DNA from: Flavobacteriaceae bacterium UBA1903
Lineage (GTDB): Bacteria; Bacteroidota; Bacteroidia; Flavobacteriales; Flavobacteriaceae
Length of the DNA: 64,000 nucleotides
Assembly (NCBI GenBank): GCA_002337605.1
Contig: DDGL01000006.1
Span: 20,854-84,853, forward strand
Direction: 5' to 3'
The notes under the pieces were generated by a model. That model saw nothing but the letters and a program-made list of their open reading frames with translations, did no database searches and was not told the DNA's origin. The position numbers were made by a program, and so were the translations under genes. The number at the start of each line of letters is the position of its first letter. The stretch's first letter is position 1. Below, in pieces: positions 51,462 through 61,489 of this stretch.

Positions 51462-53594
51462 TTAAGCGTTAGCGGTTCCTCTTGCTGCAGCGATCACTTC
51501 TTCTGAAATATTAGAAGGAGTTTCTGCATAATGTGAAAATTCCATTGTTGATGTTGCACGACCAGATGAAAGGGTACGCAACGTGGTTACATATCCGAAC
51601 ATTTCAGAAAGTGGTACGGTAGCTTTTACTGTTTTTGCACCAGCTCTATCTCCCATATCACTAACCTGGCCACGACGACGGTTTAAATCTCCTACAATGT
51701 CACCCATATTTTCTTCAGGTGTAATCACCTCAAGTTTCATAATAGGTTCCATAATTACTGCTTTCGCAGCTTTTGCAGCAGCTTTAAATCCTAATTTCGC
51801 AGCAAGCTCAAACGAAAGTTGATCTGAATCGACATCGTGGTACGAACCATCAGTCAAAGTAACTTTCATAGAATCTACTTCGTATCCTGCAAGCGGTCCA
51901 TTAACCATTGCCATTTTAAATCCTTTTTCTACTGAAGGGACAAATTCCTTAGGAACGTTACCACCCTTAATAGTAGATTCAAAAATTAATCCTTCTGCAC
52001 CTTCTTCGGCTGGCTCGATTGTAAATACGATATCGGCAAATTTACCACGACCACCAGATTGCTTTTTGTAAACTTCTCTGTGTTCCGCTTTTCTTGTAAT
52101 TGCTTCTTTGTACTCTACCTGTGGTTGTCCCTGGTTTACTTCAACCTTGAACTCACGTCGTAGACGATCTACAATAATATCTAAGTGAAGCTCACCCATT
52201 CCAGAAATAATAGTCTGTCCTGACGCTTCATCAGTACGCACTGTAAATGTTGGATCTTCTTCAGCCAATTTTGCCAAAGACATTCCTAATTTATCTACAT
52301 CTGCTTTTGTCTTAGGCTCTACCGCAATACCAATTACCGGATCCGGGAAGTCCATAGACTCTAACACGATGGGGTGTTTTTCATCAGACATAGTATCACC
52401 AGTCTTAATGTCTTTAAACCCTACCGCTGCTCCAATATCTCCTGCTTCGATAAAATCGATAGCGTTTTGCTTATTAGAGTGCATCTGGTAAATACGAGAA
52501 ATACGCTCTTTTTTACCTGAACGGTTGTTCAAGATATAAGAACCTGCATCCAGACGTCCAGAATAGGCACGGAAGAATGCCAAACGACCTACGAAAGGAT
52601 CGGTAGCGATCTTAAATGCTAATGCTGCAAACGGCTCATCTACGTGAGGCTTTCTAAGCTCTTCTTTTTCTGTTTCTGGATTTACACCCACAATACCATC
52701 CTTATCTACTGGAGAAGGTAAGTAACGACAAACAGCGTCCAATAAGAACTGAACCCCTTTGTTTTTAAATGCAGATCCACAGATCATTGGAATGATTGCC
52801 ATATCCATTACCGCAGCACGAAGCGCAGCATGCACTTCCTCTTCTGTAATAGAATCTTCGTCTTCCATAAATTTTTCGAGAAGGTTTTCGTCGTAACTAG
52901 CAACCTCTTCTATAAGTAAAGCTCTGTATTTACGAGCTTCTGCTTTCATTTCTTCAGGAATATCAATCACATCAAATGTAGCTCCTTGTGTTTCGTCGTG
53001 CCATACAATTGCACGGTTCTTCACAAGGTCGATAATACCTTTAAAGTCCATCTCATCACCAATGTTCAATACAATTGGCACTGCGTTAGACTTCAACATA
53101 TCCTTCACCTGTTGGCAAACACCTAAGAAGTTAGATCCCTGACGGTCCATTTTATTAACGAAACCGATACGAGGCACTTTATAGTTATCTGCTAGTCTCC
53201 AGTTTGTTTCAGATTGTGGCTCTACACCATCTACTGCACTAAAAAGGAATACCAACCCGTCCAATACACGTAATGAACGATTCACCTCTACGGTAAAATC
53301 TACGTGACCAGGAGTATCGATAATATTAAAGTTGTAATCCTTAGTGTCTGGAGTTGGTTCTGCATTTTCCAATGGAAACTTCCAGGTACATGTAGTTGCA
53401 GCAGAAGTAATAGTAATACCTCTTTCCTGCTCCTGCTCCATCCAGTCCATCGTAGCAGCACCATCGTGTACTTCACCAATCTTGTGACTTACACCCGTAT
53501 AGTAAAGAATACGCTCTGTAGTTGTGGTTTTACCGGCATCAATATGCGCAGCAATCCCTATATTTCTTGTAAATTTTAAATCTCTTTGTGCCAT
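51462..53594 (-). CDS. fusA: Elongation factor G
   Basis: 710 residues, full five-domain EF-G. GTPase motifs: AHIDAGKTTTTERILYYTG, switch region with EQERGITITSAATT, DTPGHVDFT and NKMDR. It drives translocation on the ribosome. It follows rpsG by 3 bases, in the usual rpsL-rpsG-fusA order. Confidence 0.99.
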   Translation of the reverse strand: MAQRDLKFTRNIGIAAHIDAGKTTTTERILYYTGVSHKIGEVHDGAATMDWMEQEQERGITITSAATTCTWKFPLENAEPTPDTKDYNFNIIDTPGHVDFTVEVNRSLRVLDGLVFLFSAVDGVEPQSETNWRLADNYKVPRIGFVNKMDRQGSNFLGVCQQVKDMLKSNAVPIVLNIGDEMDFKGIIDLVKNRAIVWHDETQGATFDVIDIPEEMKAEARKYRALLIEEVASYDENLLEKFMEDEDSITEEEVHAALRAAVMDMAIIPMICGSAFKNKGVQFLLDAVCRYLPSPVDKDGIVGVNPETEKEELRKPHVDEPFAALAFKIATDPFVGRLAFFRAYSGRLDAGSYILNNRSGKKERISRIYQMHSNKQNAIDFIEAGDIGAAVGFKDIKTGDTMSDEKHPIVLESMDFPDPVIGIAVEPKTKADVDKLGMSLAKLAEEDPTFTVRTDEASGQTIISGMGELHLDIIVDRLRREFKVEVNQGQPQVEYKEAITRKAEHREVYKKQSGGRGKFADIVFTIEPAEEGAEGLIFESTIKGGNVPKEFVPSVEKGFKMAMVNGPLAGYEVDSMKVTLTDGSYHDVDSDQLSFELAAKLGFKAAAKAAKAVIMEPIMKLEVITPEENMGDIVGDLNRRRGQVSDMGDRAGAKTVKATVPLSEMFGYVTTLRTLSSGRATSTMEFSHYAETPSNISEEVIAAARGTANA

Positions 53595-53597
53595 TTT

Positions 53598-54074
53598 TTA
53601 GAATCTGAAATGTGAGAATGCTTTATTTGCTTCGGCCATTTTATGTGTATCTGTACGTTTCTTTACAGCTGCACCTTCTTCTTTAGCTGCAGCAAGAATT
53701 TCTGAAGCTAATTTTTGGGCCATAGATTTTTCGTTACGCTTTCTTGCATACCCGATCAACCACTTCATAGCGGTAGATATTTTACGGTCTGCACGAATTT
53801 GCATAGGTATCTGGAATGTAGCTCCACCTACTCGGCGGCTACGCACTTCCACGTGAGGCATTACATTAGAAAGGGCATCTTTCCAAAGCTCTAAGCCTGT
53901 TTTCTCTTCGTCTGTTTTTTTCTCTTCTACGATATCGATTGCATCGTAAAATACTTTAAAAGCCACCGACTTTTTTCCGTCCCACATCATGTTATTTACA
54001 AAACGTGTCACCAATTGGTCATTAAACCTTGGATCCGGCAAAAGCGGTCTTTTCTTGGCTGCTCTTTTTCTCAT
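53598..54074 (-). CDS. rpsG: 30S ribosomal protein S7
   Basis: 158 residues, starting with RKRAAKKRPLLPDPRFND and containing VEVRSRRVGGATFQIPMQI and 'KRTDTHKMAEANKAFSHFRF'. It binds the 3' major domain of 16S rRNA. It follows rpsL by 25 bases. Confidence 0.98.
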   Translation of the reverse strand: MRKRAAKKRPLLPDPRFNDQLVTRFVNNMMWDGKKSVAFKVFYDAIDIVEEKKTDEEKTGLELWKDALSNVMPHVEVRSRRVGGATFQIPMQIRADRKISTAMKWLIGYARKRNEKSMAQKLASEILAAAKEEGAAVKKRTDTHKMAEANKAFSHFRF

Positions 54075-54099
54075 TTCTTCGTTTTAAAACTTGTTAAAA

Positions 54100-54474
54100 T
54101 TACTTCTTAGGGCGTTTTGCACCGTATTTAGACCTACGTTGTGTTCTTCCTGCAACACCAGCGGTGTCTAAGGCTCCACGAACGATGTGGTATCTAACTC
54201 CCGGTAAATCTTTTACCCTTCCGCCTCTAACCAATACTATCGAGTGCTCTTGTAGGTTGTGTCCTTCACCTCCGATGTATGCGTTTACCTCTTTCCCATT
54301 CGTCAAACGTACACGCGCTACTTTACGCATTGCAGAGTTTGGTTTTTTAGGAGTAGTGGTATATACACGCGTACACACACCGCGGCGTTGCGGGCACGAA
54401 TCTAAAGCAGCCGATTTACTCTTCTTGGTTATTTTGGCTCTTCCTTTACGTACTAATTGTGAAATAGTTGGCAT
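54100..54474 (-). CDS. rpsL: 30S ribosomal protein S12
   Basis: 124 residues, beginning MPTISQLVRKGRAKI, with the decoding-centre loop TTPKKPNSAMRKVARVRLT; the lysine in that loop is the wild-type, streptomycin-sensitive form. The later loop GGRVKDLPGVRYH is also normal. First gene of the long ribosomal transcript, with its promoter at 54529-54559. Confidence 0.98.
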   Translation of the reverse strand: MPTISQLVRKGRAKITKKSKSAALDSCPQRRGVCTRVYTTTPKKPNSAMRKVARVRLTNGKEVNAYIGGEGHNLQEHSIVLVRGGRVKDLPGVRYHIVRGALDTAGVAGRTQRRSKYGAKRPKK

Positions 54475-54528
54475 AAAATCCTGTTATACTTAAAATTAAT
54501 GATATAATTTCCCCACTATTAGGGCGTG

Positions 54529-54559
54529 CAAAGGTAGAACTATTATTTGATTATTCAAA
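54529..54559 (-). promoter_or_regulatory. Promoter of the rpsL-led operon (TTTG-N19-TACCTTTG)
   Basis: On the minus strand TTTG (54559-54556), 19 bases, then TACCTTTG (54536-54529), matching the Bacteroidota primary promoter exactly and with the same spacing as ffh. The leader to rpsL is about 48 nt. Confidence 0.8.
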
Positions 54560-54659
54560 CCCCATTTCAATAATTTTACAAACCTTTTTAATAAACGTTC
54601 CTTTCCTATATGAAAACTCCTTCTGAAACGTTAGATTTACGCCATAAACACCCCTCTAT

Positions 54660-56354
54660 TTGAAACAGGTTTTCTACATTTTTTTATACCTTAATATATA
54701 TACTCTTCTGTATCAAGGAGTATTTGCACAGCAGTTGCATCTAAAAATTGAGGCTGAAAAAACTATTTCAGAAACACTGAAAGACAGCTTACTTCCACAA
54801 CAGAACTTTAAAGATTATCTTTCTTTAAAATCTGAAGCAGACTCTCTTGTTCATAAGTTATACCGCCTTGGTTTTATAAATGCACAGCAGAAATCGCTGG
54901 AAAAGAAAAACGACACCAGCTATGTAGCCCACTATTTTTTTGGACCGAAATACAAACAGGTGAAAGTCTTTTATGCAGATTCCAGTTTCAGCAAAAAACA
55001 GTTGAGACAAATTTCGGAAGAAGTTGAAGACGACTATTTTATTTTAAACTTCGAAACTGCCGAAAGATCCCTTCAAAAACTAAACAACTTACAAACCGAA
55101 ACCGGAAACACCTTCGCTCGTTTAAAACTAACAAACATTGAAACCAGAGCTAATACGGTGACAGCTAAACTTGGTACTCAAGGAAAAAGTTTCAGAACAC
55201 TAGACTCGATTGTTGTTAAAGGATATGACAAATTCCCCAGATCCTTTTTAAAATATTATGCCGGAGTAAGAACTGGCAAGACCTTTAACAGGAAAAAACT
55301 GGTACAGCAAAATTCAGTAATCGACAATTTAGGATTTGCAAATACCGTAAAAGCACCCGAAGTACTTTTCAGAAAAGAAAGCACCACCGCCTATTTTTAC
55401 ATCGAAAAACAAAACAACAATCTTTTTGACGGAATCCTGGGGTTTGCTACAGACGAAGAAACACAGCGACTTCAGCTAAACGGATACCTAAACCTTGAGC
55501 TGAATAATAATTTGAATTTCGGGGAACAGCTTCTCATTAATTACAAGGCAGATGGCAACGAGCAGGTGAACTTTCGTGCCAGAGCAAAAATGCCCTACCT
55601 GCTTAAGACTCCTTTTGGCATCAGTCTGGAGTTGAATATTTTTAAAAGAGACAGCACATTTGTGACTACCCAGCAAGAAGCCCAATTATCGTATCAGGTT
55701 AACCCTATATCCTCGGTCTACGTTGGCTACAAAGGATATGAAAGCAGCAACCTTCTGGACGAAGCCCTAGCAGGGGAGGCTGTCGAAGATTATAACAGTA
55801 CTTTTTTGACAACAGGAGGCCTTATAGTCATTCCCCAAAACTCAAGACTTTTTCCAAAGAAAACCGAGTTACAGCTAGGAGCTGAGTTTGGCAAAAGAGA
55901 AAGCAAAGGAAAACAGGAAGACCAGACCCGGCTCTCTGCCCTCGCCAACCATATTTTTGATCTGGGCAACAATAACGCTGTCTACCTTCAGAACAGCACC
56001 AGTGTTTTGTTTAGCGAAACCTATTTTACCAATGAGCTATTCCGTTTTGGAGGCATAAACAGTATACGCGGTTTTAACGAGAACAGTATAGACGCTTCTC
56101 TGTTCTCAGTATTAAACACAGAGTATCGCTATGTACTCAACCCTGGCTTATACATACACAGCATCATAGACCTAGGTTATTTTGAAAACAATCCTATGGA
56201 ACTAAAGCAGAAATTATATAGCTTTGGTTTTGGGTTAGGACTACAGACAAAGGGAGGCGTATTGCGATTTAACATTGCAAATGGTACTTCTGAGAATCAA
56301 TCATTTAGATTTTCAAACACTAAAATACACCTTAGTCTTTCCTCACAATTTTAA
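54660..56354 (+). CDS. Omp85/BamA-TamA-like outer-membrane protein
   Basis: 564 residues from TTG, which begins a signal peptide (ending GVFAQ near residue 24). The periplasmic part (about 25-260) probably holds POTRA-like folds, for example 'LDSIVVKGYDKFPRSFLKYY', followed by a 16-strand-type barrel. The Omp85 signature is present near the C-terminus: FRFGGINSIRGFNENS, with the RGF motif. It could help insert or export envelope proteins; it is shorter than BamA. It is divergent from rpsL. Confidence 0.8.
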   Translation: MKQVFYIFLYLNIYTLLYQGVFAQQLHLKIEAEKTISETLKDSLLPQQNFKDYLSLKSEADSLVHKLYRLGFINAQQKSLEKKNDTSYVAHYFFGPKYKQVKVFYADSSFSKKQLRQISEEVEDDYFILNFETAERSLQKLNNLQTETGNTFARLKLTNIETRANTVTAKLGTQGKSFRTLDSIVVKGYDKFPRSFLKYYAGVRTGKTFNRKKLVQQNSVIDNLGFANTVKAPEVLFRKESTTAYFYIEKQNNNLFDGILGFATDEETQRLQLNGYLNLELNNNLNFGEQLLINYKADGNEQVNFRARAKMPYLLKTPFGISLELNIFKRDSTFVTTQQEAQLSYQVNPISSVYVGYKGYESSNLLDEALAGEAVEDYNSTFLTTGGLIVIPQNSRLFPKKTELQLGAEFGKRESKGKQEDQTRLSALANHIFDLGNNNAVYLQNSTSVLFSETYFTNELFRFGGINSIRGFNENSIDASLFSVLNTEYRYVLNPGLYIHSIIDLGYFENNPMELKQKLYSFGFGLGLQTKGGVLRFNIANGTSENQSFRFSNTKIHLSLSSQF

Positions 56355-56474
56355 ATAAAGCTAACAATAGCTTAACAATCAGATTAAAAAAAAACCAAAT
56401 TTTAAGTTTAAAAAGTTGTGTAATTAACTTTTTATTGTGATTTTTGGCATTGGCTAATTCAAATAATTTATAAA

Positions 56475-59400
56475 ATGAGAACAAAGTTTAGTGGAATTTT
56501 GACGCTATTGCTAGCGTTAGTAGTGCAACTCACGTTCGCACAAGAAAAAACAATCTCCGGTACGGTGACCGACAATAGCGGTTTACCACTACCAGGAGTT
56601 AATATCCTCGTAAAAGGTACGACGGTTGGAACCCAATCTGATTTTGATGGTAATTACTCCATCGCTGCAAGTGCGGGACAAACAATCGTATACAGCTACG
56701 TAGGATTCAAAACTACAGAGCGTCCGGTAGCGGCCGCTACAAGTAGCATTAACGTCCAAATGGAGGAAGATGCACAAGCGCTTGATGAAGTAGTTGTAAC
56801 TGGTTACGGTATACCTAGAGAGAAAAAAGCACTAGGTTATGCTGTAAGTACCTTAGAAGCAGAAGCGGTTGAAAACAAACCAGAATCTGATGTGGTGAGA
56901 ACATTAAACGGTAAAGTTGCCGGTGTTCAAGTTACAGGTACGGGTGGTGCTACAGGATCAGGTACTAACTTCATTATTCGTTCTAAGAGTTCGATAAACG
57001 GTAGTAACCAACCTTTATTTATTGTTGATGGTGTGCCATTTGATGGTGGAACAAATCAACAAGCTGGTTTTGGTGGTGGTAACTCTGTAACAAGTAGCCG
57101 TTTCTTGGATTTAGACCCTAACAACATTGAGAGCATTAGTATCCTTAAAGGATTAAGTGCTGCTGTATTGTACGGACAACAAGGTAGAAATGGTGTTGTA
57201 TTGATTACTACTAAAAACGGTAGTAAGAAAAGCTTAAACAAAAAGTTTGAGGTAACACTTTCTCAGTCTGTGTACGTTACAGAAATATCTAACTTACCAG
57301 ATTACCAAAATACATACGGACAAGGTTCAGACAACACTCCTAACCCAGGATTTGTTGGTAACTGGGGTGGTCTTCTTGACACAGGGTTAACTATTCTTCA
57401 CCCGTACGCTACTGATTTTGGTGGTACTATTGAAGATCCAGGTGTATTTCCACAGTTTGCAGAATTAATGATTCCTTATACTGCTGCAGAGAACAATGTA
57501 AAGGATTTCTTTAGAACTGGTCTTGGTAACACGACTTCTGTAAATGTTTCTGGAGCTCCTAATGGCGATAGCCGTTATAACATTAACTTTGGATACACTT
57601 CTGAAGATGGATATATTAGAAATAACGGATTAACTCGTTACAATATTGGTATGGGTGGATCTACTAAATTGTCTAACAAATTTAGTTTTGACGGTACTGC
57701 TAACTTTAGTAGCCTACGTGTAAACACTCCTCCTATTGCAGCAAACAATGCAGCGAATTCGATTTCTGTATTTACACGTACGTTGTTTATTCCTCGTAAC
57801 CTGGATCTAAACAACTTACCGTTCCAAAACCCTAACGACAATTCTAACGTATACTACCGTAGTGACCAAGATAACCCGTACTGGTTATTAAACTATGCTG
57901 GTACAGAGCAAATCACAAACCGTTTTTACGGTAAACTTGCTACTTCTTATGAGATATCAGACAATATTCTGGCTTCTTACCGTTTTGGTCTTGATACCTA
58001 TAACGAAAAGCAAGAATTTAGAGTAGCTAAAGGATCTTCTACAGCTCCTTATGATTCTGCAGGTTTAAATGGTTTCTTAAGAACAACATCTGGAACAAAC
58101 TTTATTTTTGACCATAACTTAAACTTTAGTTTTAACAACATTCAGTTAGCCGAAGATTTCGACTTAACTGCACAATTAGGTTTTAACGCTAGACGTGATG
58201 AGTATGAGCAATTTGGTATTACAAGTTCAAACCAGATTGTATTTGGTTTCTTTAATCACAGAAACTTTACAAATCAAAATAACATTGACCCATCTATAAC
58301 TGGTGGAAGAAACTTAGATTTCAGAACTGAAAGAAATATCTTAGGTGCCTATGGTGAAGCATCTTTTGATTATGGAAACTACGTTTTCTTAACCCTTTCT
58401 GGTAGAAATGACTGGGGTTCAAACGTAGAGCGCGAGAATAGATCTATTTTCTATCCTGGAGCTTCTATCTCTTTCATCCCTACTTCATTAGATGGATTTA
58501 ATAACAGTGGTGCCTTAAACTTCTTAAAGTTTAGAGCTGGTTACGGTACATCTGCTCGTTTCCCTGGATTATACGGAACACGTGCAACCTTAAGTACTAA
58601 CCCGAATGCGTTTGTACGTCCTGACGGAACTGCAACAACAATTAACTCGTTACCAACTACGAGTCCAAATCCAAATCTAAAGCCTGAGCTTCAGAAGGAA
58701 TTTGAACTTGGTGTTGAAGCAGAATTCTTTAACCGTAGATTAACACTTGATGGTACTGTATACAAGAGAACAATTGAAGATCAAATCGTAAACAGACCTG
58801 TGAACCCATCTACAGGATTTAGCTTTATCAATGACAACATTGCAGAAAGTGAAATTAGAGGTGTGGAAGTAGGATTAGACTTCATCCCTCTTCAAACTGA
58901 GAACTTTACTTGGTCTGTTAGAAATAACTTCACTGCTTATGAAAACGAAGTAGTAAGTTTAGGAGGTCTTGAAGCCTTTCCATTTGCTGGTTTTATTGGA
59001 TTGGGTAACTATGCCTCTGAAGGTGAAGCTTTAGGTGTAATTAAAGGTAGTTTTGCTGCTCGTTACGACCCGGCAAATATTTCACCAGAGAACCCAGCAG
59101 GTGTTGGAGTTAATGGACAGTTATTAATTGATCCAACGAATGGTAAAATTATCGATAGTGCTACGTTACCACTTGCAACACAAAACCAAACGGTTGGTGA
59201 TCCAAACCCAGACTGGAATGCAACTACAATCAACACATTCACTTATAAAGGATTGTCTGTGTCTGCTCAATTAGAGTACCAACACGGAGGAGATATTTAC
59301 TCTCAAACTGCATCTCAGTACTACAGACGTGGTGTTACCACTGTAAATGTTGACAACAGAGAAGGTAGTTATGTTATTCCTGGTATTTTAGCTAACCCTA

Positions 59401-59774
59401 ATACAGGACAACCACTACTTGATGCTGGCGGTAACTTTATCGACAACACTATTCAAATTGGTGCGAACGACGTTTTCTTTATCAACTTAGTTGATCCAGT
59501 TGGTCAGGGTATCTATGATGCATCTCACTTTAGAGTTAGAGATATATCTGTTGCTTATAGCTTAAATGAGAAAATGCTAGACAGAACTCCATTTGGAAAT
59601 GTTACCTTCTCTTTATCTGGACAGAACTTATATGTTAAGACCTATAATATCCCGGATGCTTTCAACTTCGATCCTGAAGCTTTAAGTACTGGTGTTGGTA
59701 ACGGACAAGGTTTGGATTTCCAAACTGGACCATCTAACAAAAGATATTCATTTAGCGTAAAAGCAACATTCTAA
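56475..59774 (+). CDS. SusC/RagA-family TonB-linked outer-membrane transporter
   Basis: 1099 residues: signal peptide (about 1-22), a carboxypeptidase-regulatory-like domain (about 25-100, with TISGTVTDNSGLPLPGVNIL), the DEVVVTGYG segment, a plug with QPLFIVDGVPFDGG, and a large barrel ending in a C-terminal phenylalanine. It imports an oligomeric nutrient bound by the SusD-type lipoprotein encoded next. No glycoside hydrolase or peptidase is linked, so the substrate is open. Codon use looks like that of highly expressed genes (frequent GGT, GCT, AAC by eye). Confidence 0.95.
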   Translation: MRTKFSGILTLLLALVVQLTFAQEKTISGTVTDNSGLPLPGVNILVKGTTVGTQSDFDGNYSIAASAGQTIVYSYVGFKTTERPVAAATSSINVQMEEDAQALDEVVVTGYGIPREKKALGYAVSTLEAEAVENKPESDVVRTLNGKVAGVQVTGTGGATGSGTNFIIRSKSSINGSNQPLFIVDGVPFDGGTNQQAGFGGGNSVTSSRFLDLDPNNIESISILKGLSAAVLYGQQGRNGVVLITTKNGSKKSLNKKFEVTLSQSVYVTEISNLPDYQNTYGQGSDNTPNPGFVGNWGGLLDTGLTILHPYATDFGGTIEDPGVFPQFAELMIPYTAAENNVKDFFRTGLGNTTSVNVSGAPNGDSRYNINFGYTSEDGYIRNNGLTRYNIGMGGSTKLSNKFSFDGTANFSSLRVNTPPIAANNAANSISVFTRTLFIPRNLDLNNLPFQNPNDNSNVYYRSDQDNPYWLLNYAGTEQITNRFYGKLATSYEISDNILASYRFGLDTYNEKQEFRVAKGSSTAPYDSAGLNGFLRTTSGTNFIFDHNLNFSFNNIQLAEDFDLTAQLGFNARRDEYEQFGITSSNQIVFGFFNHRNFTNQNNIDPSITGGRNLDFRTERNILGAYGEASFDYGNYVFLTLSGRNDWGSNVERENRSIFYPGASISFIPTSLDGFNNSGALNFLKFRAGYGTSARFPGLYGTRATLSTNPNAFVRPDGTATTINSLPTTSPNPNLKPELQKEFELGVEAEFFNRRLTLDGTVYKRTIEDQIVNRPVNPSTGFSFINDNIAESEIRGVEVGLDFIPLQTENFTWSVRNNFTAYENEVVSLGGLEAFPFAGFIGLGNYASEGEALGVIKGSFAARYDPANISPENPAGVGVNGQLLIDPTNGKIIDSATLPLATQNQTVGDPNPDWNATTINTFTYKGLSVSAQLEYQHGGDIYSQTASQYYRRGVTTVNVDNREGSYVIPGILANPNTGQPLLDAGGNFIDNTIQIGANDVFFINLVDPVGQGIYDASHFRVRDISVAYSLNEKMLDRTPFGNVTFSLSGQNLYVKTYNIPDAFNFDPEALSTGVGNGQGLDFQTGPSNKRYSFSVKATF

Positions 59775-59785
59775 AAAAAAAGTAC

Positions 59786-59820
59786 ACAATCGAGGTAGTA
59801 AAATCCTGCCTCGATTGTTT
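59786..59820 (+). terminator. Hairpin between SusC and SusD genes
   Basis: ACAATCGAGGTAG (59786-59798) pairs with CTGCCTCGATTGT (59806-59818), 13 pairs with one G-T wobble and a 7-base loop, followed by TTTTAA. It looks like an intrinsic terminator inside the operon, which would lower SusD-gene transcription or protect the SusC mRNA end. Confidence 0.7.
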
Positions 59821-59852
59821 TAATAATGTACTTAAATCCTATATAAAATATT

Positions 59853-61469
59853 ATGAAAAATTTATTAAAAATAACATTACTTTCCGCAGTAGTAGCATTT
59901 TTTACTAGTTGCGAAACGTCAGAATTAGAGCTTTTAGTGAGTCCTAATGACGTTACTGTAGATAATGCAGACCCTAACTTCGTGTTAAACGACATTCAAC
60001 TTACTTTTAATGGTGTTGTTGGTACGTATAGTGGGGCTTCTAGAGCTATTACCAGACAGGTAAACCAATTCAGTACGTATAACAGTACTGTAACCAATAA
60101 TACATTGAATAGTGCTTGGTCAAACTCGTACCAAATGTTTTCTAACATCGACCTATTAATAGGTATTGATGAAGCACAAGCTGAAACGGGTGGTATTCCA
60201 TATCACGTAGGTGTGAGTCAAGTTATTGAAGCATACGCATACATGCTACTGGTAGACTACTTAGATCAAGTACCTTTTACTGAAGCTGTTCAACCAAGTG
60301 AATTCCCTAACCCTAATGTTGACTCTGGTGCTTCCATTTATGCTGCACAATTAGAGTTATTAGACGAGGCAATTGCAAACTTAAACCTTGGAAACTCTAC
60401 ATCAGCTAGAAGCCCAGAAGATTTATTTTTTGGAGACTTTAATGCTACCAATTGGATTGCTTTAGCTAATACACTAAAGATTAGAGCTAACTTAAACCTA
60501 GGAAATGCTGCAGGTATTAATGCTGCTGCTGCTGGGAACATCATTGACGAGAACTCTGAAGATTTCCAGTTTGGATACTCAACGGTTACAGACCCTTCAA
60601 GTATACACCCTTTCTTTAGTTCTAGTTATGGTGCTTCAGGAGCTGGTGCACGTATGAGCAACCAGTTATTAGACTTTATGAACGTTGGTACTCCTGACGG
60701 CATATTCCCTGAAACTAATCCTAACGTTGATCCTCGCGCTAGATACTATTTCTACCGTCAAGATACTTCAGATCCATCTGGATCTAACTTACCTTGTCTT
60801 GGAAACAACACATATGACTATTGCTACGTAGGTAATGGGTATTGGGGTAGAGATCACGCAGATGACGAAGGTCTTCCTAACGATGGTTTAGCAAGAACTG
60901 CTTACGGTGTTTATCCAGGTGGTGGAGCTTTTGATGCTGATCAAAATATGCCAACTCCAGCTGTAGCTTCCTCACCAGAAAGTCTAAGTGGTGCAGGTAT
61001 CCGTCCTATTTATCTTGCTTCTTTTACTCACTTTGCGTTAGCTGAAGGTGCATTAACCGTAGGATCTAACGGTAACCCTAGAGCTCTTCTTGAACTAGGA
61101 ATAAGAAGAAGTATGAATAAAGTTCGTGACTTTGCAGGTAGTACCGATAGTGGTGAGTTTGCAATGACAGACGGAGATATTAATACTTATGTAGGTAATG
61201 TACTAGCTGAGTATGATGCTGCTAATGCTGATGGAAAATTAGCTGTTGTTGCCAGAGAGCACTTTATAGCTGCTTGGGGTAACGGTACAGAGCCTTATAA
61301 CCTTTACAGAAGAACTGGCTTACCAGACCTTCAAGACCCTATCATTCCTGCTGGAGCATTTCCAAGGTCTTTCCAGTATCCTGAAACTGAAGTAGACGGA
61401 AATCCTAATATTCAGCAGAGATCAGTATCATCAAAAGTATTCTGGGATACTACAGGAAGCTTGGACTAA
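59853..61469 (+). CDS. SusD/RagB-family surface lipoprotein
   Basis: 538 residues with a lipoprotein signal (cysteine in FTSCETS, about residue 20). The helical SusD fold is indicated by the N-terminal TPR-like segments (GGIPYHVGVSQVIEAYAYML and LLDEAIANLN) and the NWIALANTLKIRANLNLG helix. It binds substrate over the SusC channel. The window end carries a close paralogue starting at 63425. Confidence 0.93.
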   Translation: MKNLLKITLLSAVVAFFTSCETSELELLVSPNDVTVDNADPNFVLNDIQLTFNGVVGTYSGASRAITRQVNQFSTYNSTVTNNTLNSAWSNSYQMFSNIDLLIGIDEAQAETGGIPYHVGVSQVIEAYAYMLLVDYLDQVPFTEAVQPSEFPNPNVDSGASIYAAQLELLDEAIANLNLGNSTSARSPEDLFFGDFNATNWIALANTLKIRANLNLGNAAGINAAAAGNIIDENSEDFQFGYSTVTDPSSIHPFFSSSYGASGAGARMSNQLLDFMNVGTPDGIFPETNPNVDPRARYYFYRQDTSDPSGSNLPCLGNNTYDYCYVGNGYWGRDHADDEGLPNDGLARTAYGVYPGGGAFDADQNMPTPAVASSPESLSGAGIRPIYLASFTHFALAEGALTVGSNGNPRALLELGIRRSMNKVRDFAGSTDSGEFAMTDGDINTYVGNVLAEYDAANADGKLAVVAREHFIAAWGNGTEPYNLYRRTGLPDLQDPIIPAGAFPRSFQYPETEVDGNPNIQQRSVSSKVFWDTTGSLD

Positions 61470-61489
61470 TCAATTAAACAAATTCTATT

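Noticed and set aside
56358..56373. AAGCTA-ACAA-TAGCTT hairpin after the Omp85-type gene as a terminator
   Set aside because: Only six A/T-rich pairs and no T-tract; not strong enough to call.
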